Notes under the pieces: model-generated
Seen by the model: the letters and a program-made list of their open reading frames with translations, nothing else
Database searches by the model: none
What the model was told of the DNA's origin: nothing
Part shown: positions 46,081 to 57,830 of the stretch, piece by piece
Position numbering within the stretch: position 1 is the stretch's first letter
Layout: the number at the start of each line of letters is the position of its first letter
Origin: Ochotona curzoniae
Taxonomy: Eukaryota; Chordata; Mammalia; Lagomorpha; Ochotonidae
NCBI RefSeq assembly: GCF_017591425.1
Contig: NW_024467121.1
Location: 25,308,707-25,372,706 of the forward strand
DNA length: 64,000 nt
Direction of reading: 5' to 3'
Translations under genes and position numbers: made by a program

Positions 46081-46390
46081 GGCCCAGTGCTATAGCCTAG
46101 TGGCTAAGTCCTTGCCTTACAACTGCAGGGATCCCATTTCAGTGCCAGTTTGTGTCACAGCTGTTCCACTTCCCATCCAACTCCCTGCTTGTGGCGTGGG
46201 AAAGCAATAGAGGATGGCCCAAGGTCTTGGGTCCCTGTAATCACAGGAGAGACCTGGAAGAATCTCCTGGCTCTTGGCTTCTGATAGGCTCAGTTCAGGC
46301 AGTTGTAGCTACTTGGGGATGAATCAGTGTATTTCCTTCTCTCTGAACATTTGCATTCCCAATAAAAAATAAATGAGTCTTTTAAAAAGA
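46081..46390 (+). mobile_element. Young full-length CSINE with target duplication
   Basis: The head GGCCCAGTGCTATAGCCTAG includes TAGCCTAGTGG at 46093-46103, a perfect pol III A-box (TRGCNNAGYGG form). GGGATCCCATTTCAGTG, GAGGATGGCCCAAGGTCTTG, TGTAGCTACTTGGGGATGAA and the AATAAAAAATAAATGAG tail follow. Flanking repeats TAGAACTTGT (46070-46079) and TAGAATTTGT (46391-46400) differ by one base. Confidence 0.97.
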
Positions 46391-46400
46391 TAGAATTTGT

Positions 46401-47589
46401 TACTAGTCCTGTTTTGAAAGCATAAATAGTTGAAAAGACATTCATACCTGTGGATAACACACGAAAATATTTGGGCTTTCTCCTTTTTCAGTGGTGATTT
46501 GAGTCGATAATATAATATACCTTACTAGATTGTTTGACTTTATGATAACCTCCAGGGGCCTGAGATAGACCCCCGTTTGTATACTTTCTTTTTCTCTGCT
46601 GTATACTATGTTGCAAGACCAAAGGTTTACCTGTGTTGGATGTGGGATATCATTTGATACAAAGTTTTTTTTTTACTAGATTCTCAGTAGTCATTTTTAA
46701 AATTTGTAACTGTCATTTCCCCTAAATAATAATAATAATTTGTTTTGTGCATTTTTTGCAGTCCTTTATGTATGGTGTTCTATTCTGTACAACAAATCTG
46801 TATGGGAAATCAAGGAAAGTAACTGTCAGTATTTTTGTATCTTAAATAAGTCATATTTTAGTTTTATTCATTTTATTATTCAGTGGATTATACTATCTAG
46901 CCAGTTGCTAAAAGACAGAATAATGAAAATCAAAATAATTTATGCAGATTTGATTTTTGAGATCTTACTAATTTTGTTGTGCTAAATTTGTATTTGGTGG
47001 TAGTCTGCTGAACATCATTGCTAGCAAGTACTGACTTTTCTTTAAAGCAATAGGCATGATAATCTTAATTCTGCTCATTGTTGAGTTACTATTTAAAATT
47101 CTAGAACTCATGTGTTGCCAAGGAAAGCCAATCAGGTGGATTTGATAAGGGTGTGCGCCGTTTCTCTGAATTAATAAATTAATATTTGTCTCTTTAAAAA
47201 TTTTTACACTCAAGCTGGGCATTTGACTGGAAGAATCTGAAGTCCTCACTGTCAGGAATGAGCAACTATAGATGATAGTATTGCTATTTTTAATTTTTTT
47301 CAGTATGAAGGAGCACAACACAAAGGCTGTGAATATTGCAGTGGCTTTTTATCCTGACGACAGCTTTTGCTTTGAGCTTTGTGACTACTCCTCCCTCTTG
47401 CTGTCTCTCCTTCTCTCCTCCTGTCTGCCTCCCAACTTTGGAATACATGCAGGAGGCCTCCAAACATTTAACTCCCAATCATTCTGAGAGAGGAAATTGT
47501 TACTCCTTGTCTTCCTTCCCCTCAGCACTATGTTCTTCTTCATGAAATTGATTTAATCTGACATTTTGTCCTCAGTAGAGTGATAGGAT
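46401..47589. other. Intronic stretch without recognised elements
   Basis: AT-rich, with an (AAT)n run near 46727-46740. A pyrimidine-rich segment at 47385-47430 gives overlapping frames on both strands. No gene or repeat assigned. Confidence 0.5.
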
Positions 47590-47685
47590 TTCTACCACAG
47601 ATCTAGAATACGCTCTCCATTATGCAAACTCCATAGTACTCAGTTCCCAGCACATAGTAGATACTCAGCAAATGATAATGAGTTC
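47590..47685 (+). mobile_element. L2 3' end fragment
   Basis: TCAGTTCCCAGCACATAGTA followed by GATACTCAGCAAATGATAAT matches the L2/MIR-shared 3' end (CCTGGCACATAGTAGGCGCT form). Confidence 0.55.
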
Positions 47686-48199
47686 CATAGGATAGCAGAT
47701 GTTTCCGGCATTCAGTTGCAGGCACAGCAATTTCACTTTTCATTTCATTGGCATTGGAAAGAACACTCAGTCTAATTATTTGCTCTGCTGGCGTTCAGTA
47801 CTGCATGGTGCTTTTATCACAGCAGGGAACACACAAAGATGGCAGCTCTGCTGGGCTGTATATTGCCAGCTCTGATGAATTTTAGGACCAAGAGTCAAGA
47901 AATTGAGCATATGTTTATAATTCTTCCAGAGCCCCCAAACATTCTCAATTTAAATTTCACTGTTTTGTATAGGGGCCATTTTCAGAAGCTTGGATAGTCT
48001 TATATCCAACTGTAAATATATCATAAAATCTGTCTGCAATAGTGGGAAATGCACATACTGATGATATAAAGGCCTATACTTCAATCTTACTTCTCACCTG
48101 GCACATGGCACATAGTATCTTAAATGCCAGCTCTGTCTCAGGTGTATACATGATTGTGATTGTGTTGTGATCCTATGAGTTGTCAGCACAAAGCTATTT

Positions 48200-48299
48200 T
48201 TACTGGGTGTTTACACTGTGCTCAGCAGCCAGTAAATATTGTAAAAAATTGTATAATACAGTATTTTGCAATTTTGTCTGCATACAGATAAGTAGAGAG
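48200..48299 (-). mobile_element. MIR, first part (split by a CSINE)
   Basis: TACTGGGTGTTTACACTGTG, CTCAGCAGCCAGTAAATATT and TTTGTCTGCATACAGATAAG are the complement of the MIR 3' half. The element resumes at 48602. Confidence 0.65.
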
Positions 48300-48601
48300 C
48301 CCAGTGCTAAATCCTCTCCTTGCATGTACCAGGATCCCATATGGATGCTGGTTCTATTCCGGCGGCCCTGCTTCCCATCTAGCTCCCTGCTTGTGGCCTG
48401 GGAAAGCAGTTGAGGACGGCTCAAAACTTTGGGACTCTGTGCCAGTGTAGGAGACCCAAACTAAGCTCCTTGCTTCATGCTTTGGGTCAGCTATGCTCTG
48501 ACTGTTGCAACCACTTGGGGAGTGACGTAGAAGATGGAATGTCTTCCTCTCTCTCCTTCTTTCTGTAAATCTGCATTTCCAATAATAAATAAATAAATCA
48601 T
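48300..48601 (+). mobile_element. Young CSINE inserted in the MIR
   Basis: One of the least diverged copies: CCAGGATCCCATATGGATGC, TTCTATTCCGGCGGCCCTGC, CTGCTTGTGGCCTGGGAAAG, CAACCACTTGGGGAGTGACG, and tail TTCCAATAATAAATAAATAA. Its flanks TAAGTAGAGAG (48289-48299) and TAAGTATAGAGAG (48602-48614) are a target duplication with a 2-bp indel. Confidence 0.98.
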
Positions 48602-48672
48602 TAAGTATAGAGAGGTTAAGTAACCTTCCTTTGCTAGCAGTAGAGCTGACATTTGAATTGAGGTTAACAAAT
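48602..48672 (-). mobile_element. MIR, second part
   Basis: AGAGAGGTTAAGTAACCTTC followed by CTAGCAGTAGAGCTGACATT continues the MIR complement (GAGAGGTTAAGTAACTTGCC form) past the inserted CSINE. Confidence 0.78.
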
Positions 48673-48768
48673 TTGTAGCAAAAAAAAAGAATATGGATTA
48701 TTTTATGATAATGAATGTATATGTGGGTAGGTCAGAATGTTTGTGGAAAATGGAATTGGAAGATAAAC

Positions 48769-49025
48769 TTGGGGATGTTGTGCTGGTTGCAGCACTGGCA
48801 TCCCATATTGGAGCAAAATTTTGAGTCCCAGCTGCTCTGCTTCTAATTAAGCTCACTGCTGTTTTGACTGGCAGAGGAGCAGAAGATGGTCCATGTGCTT
48901 GGGTTCCTGGCTTAGGCCTAGTCCAGTACTGACGATTGGTGCCACTGGGGGGAGTAAATCAGAAGATGGACGATCTCCCTCTTTCTGTCAAGCTATTTTT
49001 CAAATTAGTAAGTTACATCTTTACA
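48769..49025 (+). mobile_element. CSINE, rabbit-like older subfamily
   Basis: GGATGTTGTGCTGGTTGCAG, CTGGCATCCCATATTGGAGC, GAGTCCCAGCTGCTCTGCTT, GGAGCAGAAGATGGTCCATG and ATCTCCCTCTTTCTG. The segment between the middle and the 3' part is shortened by about 50 bp. Confidence 0.87.
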
Positions 49026-49159
49026 AAAGAAAGAACGGAAAGAGCTTTTTTTTTTTTTAAATAAGTTTATTTTAGTACTAAAAAGCTTAAATCCACATAA
49101 TGTTTTCATACTGCACAGTTGTGTTAACTACTTTGAAGGCTACTGATTACTCGTGGTTA

Positions 49160-49735
49160 TAGATGTAACCACTATGTAAGATAGTATATATGTATGGAAT
49201 CTATATTGTTTTGGGGATCTGTGCTTGTGATAGCATCAGATTGTGCCACAAATGAACAACGTAAACACACATACACATGTACACATGCTAGTAGATATTT
49301 ATGCATAGACCAGAAACATTGCACAAATCATAGTAATACTTAATAGAAGTATTATGTATTATGCAATATATCTTGGTTTGTCTTTCCATATAATACTCTG
49401 ATCCTATAAAACTATATACCACAGAAATACTTTGCATATATATGATACTTATATATATATAAAATGTCTATGTATATGGCATTTAACATAGTTCATAACT
49501 AAATTTCCTACATGCATTCAGTTATACATATGTAAAACATTTTACAAATATCACTTATATAATGAAATAATATTACTATAATTACTATGCTAATATAGTT
49601 TATATAGATATATTTTGATATTATATAATATTTTATATGTGTAACAATATAGGATTGCAGTTGAATATTATGTACATGTATATATATGTGCGTATACATA
49701 TATTACACATATATATTTTATATTTATCTGTTTCA
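49160..49735. repeat. AT-rich, TATA-type low-complexity DNA
   Basis: More than 500 bp dominated by ATAT, TATG and ACACAT motifs, including TTATATATATAT near 49450 and TGTATATATATG near 49677. It produces a tyrosine/isoleucine-rich minus-strand frame that is not a gene. It could be a degraded TA/CA microsatellite cluster. Confidence 0.7.
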
Positions 49736-51269
49736 GTAATTGTGCTTCCAATTGTTGCTACTCTAAGATAACATAATGCAGTTTAACTAGTCATCATAAA
49801 TTAATCCAATTTTTGTTTTGTTCTCTTTTGTTCTAATCTTTGTCTGGAAAGTGCTCTTTCCCTTACAGAGGAACCAATCCAGTTTTAAGTCTTATCAGAA
49901 TAAATTTGTATGGATAATGATCAAATAGCTTTTTTATTATTGTTGTTTCGTGGCTTCATCTCATCCTAGCCATTATTAGTTCATTCACCTGATCCACTGA
50001 GAAAGTGGCAGCTTATTTAGCAGATATGAATATCAGTGAGGAAGAGACAGTATGCTGAATTGCACTGTACGAGAATAAGTTGGAAGGAATTAACGCAGCT
50101 TCTAGAAGTGGAATAAAATTACCGAAGAATGACCAGAGGAGTACAGGAAGCTCTACCATTTTGTGAATGTTCCTGGCCAATTGTGGCTCAGAGTGGCCTC
50201 ATCTCTGTACCAAGTAGATTGGGCCACAATCCCTTCCATGACCCTGAGCAACAGAGAAGGGAAGAAAAAGAAGGATCCTTCTCAGAACCTGAGCCACATC
50301 TTAACATGTGCAGAATTTTCCAGTAGCAAGCACATCGCTTCTCTGCAGATATCATGTGGAGAAAGTGTAGTTGATCATGACTGGTTATATGCATGTCCCA
50401 GGTGGCCATTTTTGTCTCTTTCCTTTAAACTTTAGGTCAAATTGTGGACCCATGAGCCCTTGCTTGACTGCCCACTGGTTTTTAGGGAAATGATTGTATT
50501 TTCTGTGTAGATATCTGATTTTGCTTTAATATTCCTTTGCCGCATTGTGTGATGGAACAGTATTTAGGGAAGAAATGATGTGAAAAAAAATCTTATTCTG
50601 GGTTAATTCCATTTTTTCTTTTCTCTACAGAAAACTATCTGATATAGGATACTTTGAAAGGCAGAAAAGGAGTTTTATTAGTTGGGACTGTTAATAATAG
50701 CTCTAGCTCATCATATGGAAGAAACTTAACAGGATGGTTTTTCTTCCTAGCCTGAGATATGAGAATTATAGTCAGGTCTTACACTCTGCACAAAATGACA
50801 GTTATGAAAGCTACACCCTCTTTTAAGGTAGTCGATTTCCCTCACAGCAAGAATTTTCAAATTGTTTAATTATGCTAAGAAAGGGCCTAATGTGCAATGA
50901 ACTGTTTACGCTATAAAGATAAATCAGTTAAGGACTGGGTACATCAGAGGTTTAGAACAAAATTGTCTTCCTTCAGATACATCACACAGATGTATATCTA
51001 AGTGATGAATCCTGAATTGATTCCAGGGATCACTTAAGTGTGATTTAAAATCTAATTGTTACTGGCATAGCAAGTATATTCTCATATCTTTTATTAGTAT
51101 CACTTTGAATTTAAACTTTGGTTATAGTTGAAGCCTGAGTCTGTGATAAGTATCCTTTGTCGGTAGACCGTATTCAGATATGCTCAGAGTCTGGGGGTAG
51201 TAATTCACAGATATTTATCAAGCCCACCCTTAAAAGGAAAATGTAAGAGCAAACAAAAAAAATTAAGTT
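49736..51269. other. Intronic stretch without recognised elements
   Basis: Overlapping frames of 65-90 residues at 50129-50435 occur in two + strand frames and on the minus strand. None resembles a known protein. No repeat recognised. Confidence 0.5.
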
Positions 51270-51600
51270 ATTAGGAAAAGATGTAATACAGTATTGTATT
51301 ACTCATGACTGGGAAGTTCAAAGTGGAGGAACGTCATCAGGAGTGCTGAGTCAGAGGAGGACTCATCAAGGAAAGAGAGAAACAGACAGAGATGCAGAAA
51401 GAGAGATGAAAGAGAATGAAGGGCATCCAGGAAGTTGCTCAACCCGAGAAGCACAAACGTGAATCAAACACACACTATCTTATGTTACATCTGTGACCTC
51501 ATGGCTTCCTTGTGAGATCCTGTGTTCAGCGTAATCTTAGCACCACCCTGGTCATTAAGCCATTGAAAGTTCAAACCTAAAAACTGAACCATGAATGAGT
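51270..51600 (-). mobile_element. Possible MaLR LTR relic
   Basis: TATTGTATTACTCATGACTG near the left edge, then a purine-rich middle, resembles the complement of a THE1/MST-type LTR. The remainder is too diverged to confirm. Confidence 0.3.
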
Positions 51601-53579
51601 TTGCAGTATAATTTGATGATAAATACAATATTTCAAGAGTTAGGCTACAAAGCAGTTTCAAAAGGAATCACACTGTTCATGTAAAACATTTTGGGGGTAA
51701 GCTTGACATAACTGTATATACAGTATTATTGGTTACTGGACTACTTTCTCTCCATAGATCATAGTATCTTAATATGACAAATCACTGTGGTGCATCTTTC
51801 TTGGGAGGGCAGTCATCTTTACTTCTTCATAAGATCATGTGTTTTTATTGGCCTTTTTGCTTCAGAATAAATTATCATTTGCATTTTCCAAGGACTATGT
51901 AGAAATTTTAGAGGTGGCCTACTTTATTGTCTCACTCTTATCAAAAACATGTTAACACATGGTTAAGGATTGCCATGAATAATATCTTTTGGTTTTAAAC
52001 TTTTTTTGCTACTTGCCTGAGTACTCTTTCACTTAGCATAAACTTTAGCAAAACCCAAAAGGAGTTAAAAATAGAACTAACATTTTCTTCAAAAATTTAT
52101 GAAATTTTCCTCTTCTGGATGAGCCTGAAGAGGTTTTCTTTAATATTTGATTTTTCCCCCCTCTTCTTTTTGGCAGCCTTAAAATGTACAAATCTCACTG
52201 AAGTTATCCCAGGCTGAAAGCATGTAAGATCAAATACCAGAAAGCTAAAAATAAATATTTTACCCTTTCTGTAGAGGTTATTGGATATTTCTCCCAACCT
52301 CTCTGGTCAGGTGCCTTTTAGCAAAAGATGGATTCTAACATTTGCTGAGCGTAAATGCAGTGAAAAATCAGTAAATAGTCAAAAAATTGCTACACTTAAA
52401 ATCACCACTCTGTGCGAAGCAATTTGGCTTGTCGGAACATCTGAAGATTTTGAAAATAGTCGTAGAACCGGAACTCCAAAGCCAGTATTATCTTACAATG
52501 ATTGTAACTATAGATTGGCTTAAAAACTCCCTCCACTTTTTCTGGAACCATTTCCCTGGTTTATTTTGGCTGCAAAAAAACACAATGTTTTGTCTTAATA
52601 TGAGCTAAGAGACAAAGTTCCATAGGTGTTCTTCATTTTCATGGCTGATGTCAATGCATAGATGTGATTTGCCACAGTTGTATGAATTTAATGAGTGAAA
52701 GTGGTACTTATACAGTACATTGACAGCTGTGAATTTAATTTTGCAGCACATTGCATATTAACTTCTTCATTATGTGATTACAATGAAGTCTCTGTAACTT
52801 TTTCTTTCTGTGATCCTAGAACCCAGAAAAACAAGCCTGACACACAATGTTGGCCTTGCTGCAGTTGTGTAGATTTACCCCTTGCCAAAAGAGTTTTACC
52901 ACGTTATTGACCACAAGGAGTTAGAGTTGTGTTTAATGTGCTCTTGTATCCAGTGTCAATGACCCTGACATTTTCTTTGCTGAATTGAACCAGTGTAATT
53001 AGCTTTGTTCTCAAAGTGTATGTTTTCATTTGTCATATGTAACTTACTCTATAGTGATTTCTTTTTAACACTTTCTATAGTCAGGTTCTGTGAAATGAAC
53101 AGAAATACGTATTCCATCCAGTTGCATTTGCAATTTACCAATACAAATGGAAGACTGGCCAATAGGATTTATCTCTTGTTCTTAAGCCAACTTGCGGAAA
53201 TGGTGACAAAGGAATATTTAAAAAATGGTAAGAACAAGAATGGGAGATAAGGAAGAATCAATGAGGAATGTGAGTAGCTGTTCCCGGAATAAGGGAGTAG
53301 ACAGAAGAGCAGGAATTGCCTTTGCAGAGTGAATAGAACTACAACCCAATGCCCAACAAGGAAACCTTTTTTGAGACGTGAGTGAATTTACCCCCATAGC
53401 ACTCAGTGCATGAATGTCTTGATTGAGGAATAAAGCTAGAAAAGATTTTACCTTTGAAAGAACAGATCAAAAGCCAGGGCCTCCCTGATCTCTTGCACCC
53501 TCCTGGTAAAGTTACATAGTTTTATTCTTCAGAAATATTAGTGTCTGACTTGAGAACACCAGCCATGGTGGTGAGGCCT
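51601..53579. other. Repeat-free intronic stretch (2 kb)
   Basis: No repeat family recognised. Several + strand frames of 71-81 residues (52281-53250) have no known domain and no splice context. Confidence 0.5.
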
Positions 53580-53665
53580 GGAACAGAAAAAGAGAGAAAG
53601 AGGTATCTTCATCCACTGGTTCACTCCTCAAATAGCTGCAGCATCCAGGACTGTGCTAAGCAGTA
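53580..53665 (-). mobile_element. CSINE fragment
   Basis: AGAGAGAAAGAGGTATCTTC, CATCCACTGGTTCACTCCTC and AATAGCTGCAGCATCCAGGA are the tail-proximal third of a CSINE. The rest is absent. Confidence 0.75.
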
Positions 53666-53688
53666 ATCCAGTAGTAATTGAGTTAAGC

Positions 53689-53708
53689 AAAAAAAAAAAA
53701 AAAAAAAA
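53689..53708. repeat. Poly(A) run
   Basis: An uninterrupted A-run of about 20 bases, 24 bp to the right of the CSINE fragment. It may mark the end of a lost retroposon on the + strand. Confidence 0.85.
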
Positions 53709-53809
53709 TGAGTAATAGCATGACTTGATAGATAGTTAAAGTAAAATATTCTTAATAAATGCATATTTTACATTGATTTAATGCCAACAGGTTCACAAAA
53801 ATTTTACGG

Positions 53810-53970
53810 TGTTTATTTTAGCCTTTCAAAAGTCATGTAAGCTAAGCAGAACTGATGTTGTCCTCTTTATAGCAAAATAAGTAAAGATCAAAGAGTTAAA
53901 TGTCTTGATTAAAAATCTCATTGTTAATGAGTACGGTAACAAAGCATGAATCCAAGTCTGGCATATTTTT
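53810..53970 (-). mobile_element. MIR fragment
   Basis: AATAAGTAAAGATCAAAGAG, TTAAATGTCTTGATTAAAAA and GCATGAATCCAAGTCTGGCA follow the MIR complement from core to head. Confidence 0.58.
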
Positions 53971-54284
53971 ATGTGGTTGTAATTGCCTTTAATCTTATGC
54001 GTATTCTCTAAGGCACAAAACAGAAAATGAAGAATGGAGTAATTAAATCATATTATACAGTTTTCATACTGTATACAGACTAAAATTCAAGTTTAGTTCC
54101 TAACAGAAACCATAGAATGCGTACTAAGTTAGTGCTATGAAAGGTGTCAAACAAGATCACATTATGTTGGGACCAAACTCAGTGTGCCCCCAGGGGCATG
54201 CTGACTCTGAGAAACATTCCATATCTAAGACATACTCAGTCCAGCCCAAGACCATCTATCCAGGAAGGGAGATACAGAACTCAT
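53971..54284. other. Intronic stretch without recognised elements
   Basis: AT-rich for about 310 bp; nothing recognised. Confidence 0.5.
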
Positions 54285-54598
54285 AAAGGGGCAGATGTTT
54301 GGTATAATGGTTAAAATGCCACTTGGGTGACCCCATTTTAGGATCATGGTCTGGTCCTGCTTCCATTTCCACCTTCCTCTGAATGCACATCCTGGAAAAT
54401 GATAGTGATGGCTCATGAACATGGATCCCTGCCGTTCATGTGGGAGACTCAGAACTGAGTTCTCAGTTTCTGGCTTTGGTCTCAATATACCTTGGCCCTT
54501 GTAGGAATTTGGGGAGTAAACCAGAAAATGGGAGACTGATGACTTTCTCTCCCTCTCTGTCTCTTTTTCTTTCTGCCTTTCAAATAAATAAACACCAT
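54285..54598 (+). mobile_element. CSINE, rabbit-like older subfamily, full length
   Basis: GGGGCAGATGTTTGGTATAA, TGGTTAAAATGCCACTTGGG, TTCATGTGGGAGACTCAGAA, GTAGGAATTTGGGGAGTAAA and the tail CTGCCTTTCAAATAAATAAA. All parts from the tRNA-like head to the tail are present. Confidence 0.93.
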
Positions 54599-55714
54599 TA
54601 GGGGAATAAAAGAAAAGTTGAGTGAAATTTACATTTTCCAGTTGTTAGCTATCATGAAATTCTTATAAAGAGGATAAATTAGAAGTAACCAGTAATGCTA
54701 GGTTTTTATAGAAATGCTACTTTCCTCCAAGACAGGAAATGAACATATGTTTAGGAGTTTCAGAAAAAGGTGAGCACTCAAGCCTTTTTTAGTTAGTTCA
54801 CAGTATTTACTTGTATTATAAACCTAGGCTGCTGGCAAACCTTCTGAGAAGCAGCGGACATCTTTTATCCTCATCAGCCACTGCTCTCTGTGATGCACTT
54901 AGGGTGGATTCTCCCTCCATGCTCTCTTCTACACAGGGAGCTTCCTATCTTGCTGTCCCAAGATTTTCATGTAGTGGTTGTCTGAATCCCATGACTATTG
55001 CAGATAGGAACCCTTCCTAGCTCACCAGGCATGTTTTCTGGGTTTACTCTTATGACCTCAGGCAGGGCAGCTTGACCTGCAGTGAGCCATTCTTTTCTGC
55101 AGACTCACCTCACCCTGGCCATAAGGAAGACCTGAAGATGCATCTTCTTACAGGTACTTATTGTCAGGTGCAAAACATTTTTGTATCTTCGTAAAACATC
55201 TTGTGAGGTCTTCTCTATCTCAGGCTGAATTTCAAAACACTGTTGCAGGAAGGCCAGAAAATTATTGCTTAGCCAACATCAGAAGTCCTGTAATTCCCCA
55301 GCCTATAAAATAGGCAAGCTATAAACAAATTCACTACATTTGGCCTACTCAAGTGAACTCTATTTTATATTCTCCCCAGCTATGAAGCATTCTTAAGGTT
55401 TATTTGAATTATTATATTTGTCTGGAAATAACATTGCAGGCTGTCAACTAGGAATTGGTCAGCGTATCCTTTATGTATGACGTGGCCAGCTCAATTGTTC
55501 CTTCCAGATTTTCTTGTCCTATTCAGCTATCAGATATTGTAATGTTGCCATTAGCCTTCCCCAACTGTGTCCCAGATGCTTGCCTCATCTTGTTCTCTGA
55601 AAGAAAATGTAAGTATGGATAATCTGCCCATCAAGAAGGTGATCATAGTCTTTCTTTGAATGGGTCCATATTACTGTAGGAAGGGATTTGTCATCTGAGT
55701 CCTATGAAATCTGT
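54599..55714. other. Intronic stretch without recognised elements
   Basis: Mixed composition, with a short + strand frame at 54811-55020 that is not recognised. No repeat assigned. Confidence 0.5.
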
Positions 55715-55845
55715 GTAATGTGTGTGACATTAGCTAAAGAATGTACTTTATGTGAAACTAGATTTTCTCATCAATAAAGCAAGGATAATAATATGTGTCT
55801 CATAATATGTTTATGAGCATTAAATCACTGAATTATATAAAGAAT
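55715..55845 (+). mobile_element. MIR fragment
   Basis: TGTGTGACATTAGCTAAAGA, CTAGATTTTCTCATCAATAA, AGCAAGGATAATAATATGTG and TTATGAGCATTAAATCACTG follow MIR order from the GTGACC core to the 3' part. Confidence 0.77.
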
Positions 55846-55847
55846 AT

Positions 55848-55968
55848 TTCCAAAGTTCATGGAAAATGTATTTTATTTAAAAATATATACATGAATATTC
55901 AAATTGTTTTGTATCAAAGTATGCTTGTCTTTTAATTCCATTCTTTCACAAATGCTTTGGAGTGCTTT
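55848..55968. mobile_element. Mariner-like miniature element
   Basis: The left end TTTCCAAAGTTCATGGAAAA and the right end CACAAATGCTTTGGAGTG are roughly inverted copies. The AT-rich interior, TACATGAATATTCAAATTGT, fits the short TTCATGGAAA-type mariner derivatives of mammals. No transposase remains. Confidence 0.45.
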
Positions 55969-56664
55969 CATATATAGAACATGCTGAGTAAAATGCAAAG
56001 CATTAAAGCATGTATATGCTTTCCAGTTTGGGTCCTCTTTGTCTTCCATAATTCACTTCCGTTCAATGAAATGTCCCAGAATCCTGTTTGTATCACCTGC
56101 ATTTTTCCTGATTGCTTTCTGATGTCTGGAAAATAAATAAGCAAGAACTACACTATGTTTCTCCCGCATTTCAATACATGCTCGTCATAAAAATCCTTTC
56201 AATCATACCTTCATGGGATATCTACTATTTCAGTAACACAACATGAAGACCAATGCCTTCAAGAACAGCATTTCAGAAAATATTTAAAAAATCATTTTAT
56301 ACGCCATGAAACTTGGCAAGATTGGGGAGGTGTCAGAGTGAAAACTTGAGAATAATTCAGTAAAAATAAGCTTCTTTGCAATGAGCTTCTCTGTAATCTC
56401 TTAACCCAACAATTATCTCACTGTTAATGTCTCCATTTTGTATAATAGGCAAATATGATTTCCAGAGATTATTAGCTCATAAAGATTATTACTTAGCAGT
56501 TGATTGAGATATATATTCCTGATTCCAAAGCCCAAGATTTCTTTGCTCTGCCATATTTAAAATGCAATGATCAACTAAAGAGATTCGTATGTGTTTTTCT
56601 GGTGATGTTAAACTTGAAAGACGAGTTTTCGAAAGAAATTTAAGTACAGATACTTGCTTTTTCA
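55969..56664. other. Intronic stretch without recognised elements
   Basis: About 700 bp of AT-rich DNA; nothing recognised. Confidence 0.5.
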
Positions 56665-56995
56665 TTTAAAAAAATTTTTTATTGGAAAGGCAAATTTACA
56701 GAGGGAAGGAGTGGAAAGGCAGATTTACAGAGGGAAGGAGAGACAGAAGGCTCTTTCATCTGCTTGTTCACTCCCTAATTGGCCACAACGGCCAGAGCCG
56801 AACTAATCCAAAACCAGGAGCCAAGAGATCCTTCTGGTTCTCCCATGCTGGAGCCATCCTCTGCTACTTTCCCAGGCCAGGAGCAGGGAGCTGGAAGGGA
56901 AGTGGAGCAGCTGGGACACAGCACATCATCTATATGGGATCCTAGTGCTTGCAAAGTGAGGATTTTAGCCACTGAGCTACTGGGCTGATCCCCTC
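56665..56995 (-). mobile_element. CSINE with internal 29-bp tandem duplication
   Basis: From the T-rich tail through ATCTGCTTGTTCACTCCCTA, CAGGAGCAGGGAGCTGGAAG and TCTATATGGGATCCTAGTGC to the head TAGCCACTGAGCTACTGGGC. The tail-proximal unit TGGAAAGGCAAATTTACAGA is duplicated (56683-56711 and 56712-56740, one mismatch). About 30 bp is missing near the TGGGTGCAGAG block. Confidence 0.95.
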
Positions 56996-57139
56996 CCCCC
57001 TTTTTTTTGTTCCTGACTATATGGTACAGGAAGCCCAATAAATTCCCTGTTAAATGAAAGTCTTTTTATTTCCTCACCAGGGGTAATCCTGTGCACTATA
57101 GGTACACAAGGAATTCCTGGAGATGCACATTCCTGCATC

Positions 57140-57385
57140 TTGACTCATGAAATCCAGATGGAGAAAGAGAGAAAGAGAGAGAAAACTCTTTGATCTGCTT
57201 CTCTGCTTCCCAAGTGCCTGAACAGCAGGAACTGGAGACTTGGGTCTCCATTGTGGTGGCAGAGACCCAAGTACTTGGCTATCTCACAAGACTCACGTTA
57301 GCAGACATAGGAAGCTGCAGGTCCCAGGTGCTCAGGCATGGAATGTTTGTGTCCCAAGCCATAACTTAGCTGTTTTGCCAGTGTG
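57140..57385 (-). mobile_element. CSINE, older copy
   Basis: The purine-rich GAGAAAGAGAGAAAGAGAGA is followed by GATCTGCTTCTCTGCTTCCC, TTGGGTCTCCATTGTGGTGG and CCAAGTACTTGGCTATCTCA. It lies 145 bp right of another minus-strand CSINE. Confidence 0.75.
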
Positions 57386-57825
57386 CAGTAAAAATATGAT
57401 TCTGATAAAAGTTGCTTCTGACAAGGGCTGTACTAAGAAAGCACAGCCTGCACCTCCTCTCATTGTCTTCAAGTATCAGTTCCCTGGATTTTTTTTTTTT
57501 TACAAAAAATCTTCTAGATTCTTCAATACAGAGAAATTTTATTTGAATTGTAAAAGTGAATTCTGATTTCATATATTAAAATATTACCATCACTTGTAAT
57601 GCAATAAAAAACAGCTGTGTGATTGGAATTCAATAGGTAGACAGTAATGTTTGTCAGATGTATAAATAGATGAATAAATGAATGTTCTAAATGCAAGTCC
57701 GTGTTGTAAATTATGACAAGGCACAAACAGGAATTCAGTGTAAAAGGATATAAAGTGGATTTTAGATTATATGATACTTATAAACCTAAGGGTATCAATG
57801 TTTGAATTTTTGTGATTTCTTGTTA
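57386..57825. other. Intronic stretch without recognised elements
   Basis: AT-rich; a T12 run near 57489-57500. Nothing recognised. Confidence 0.5.
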
Positions 57826-57830
57826 AGGGC

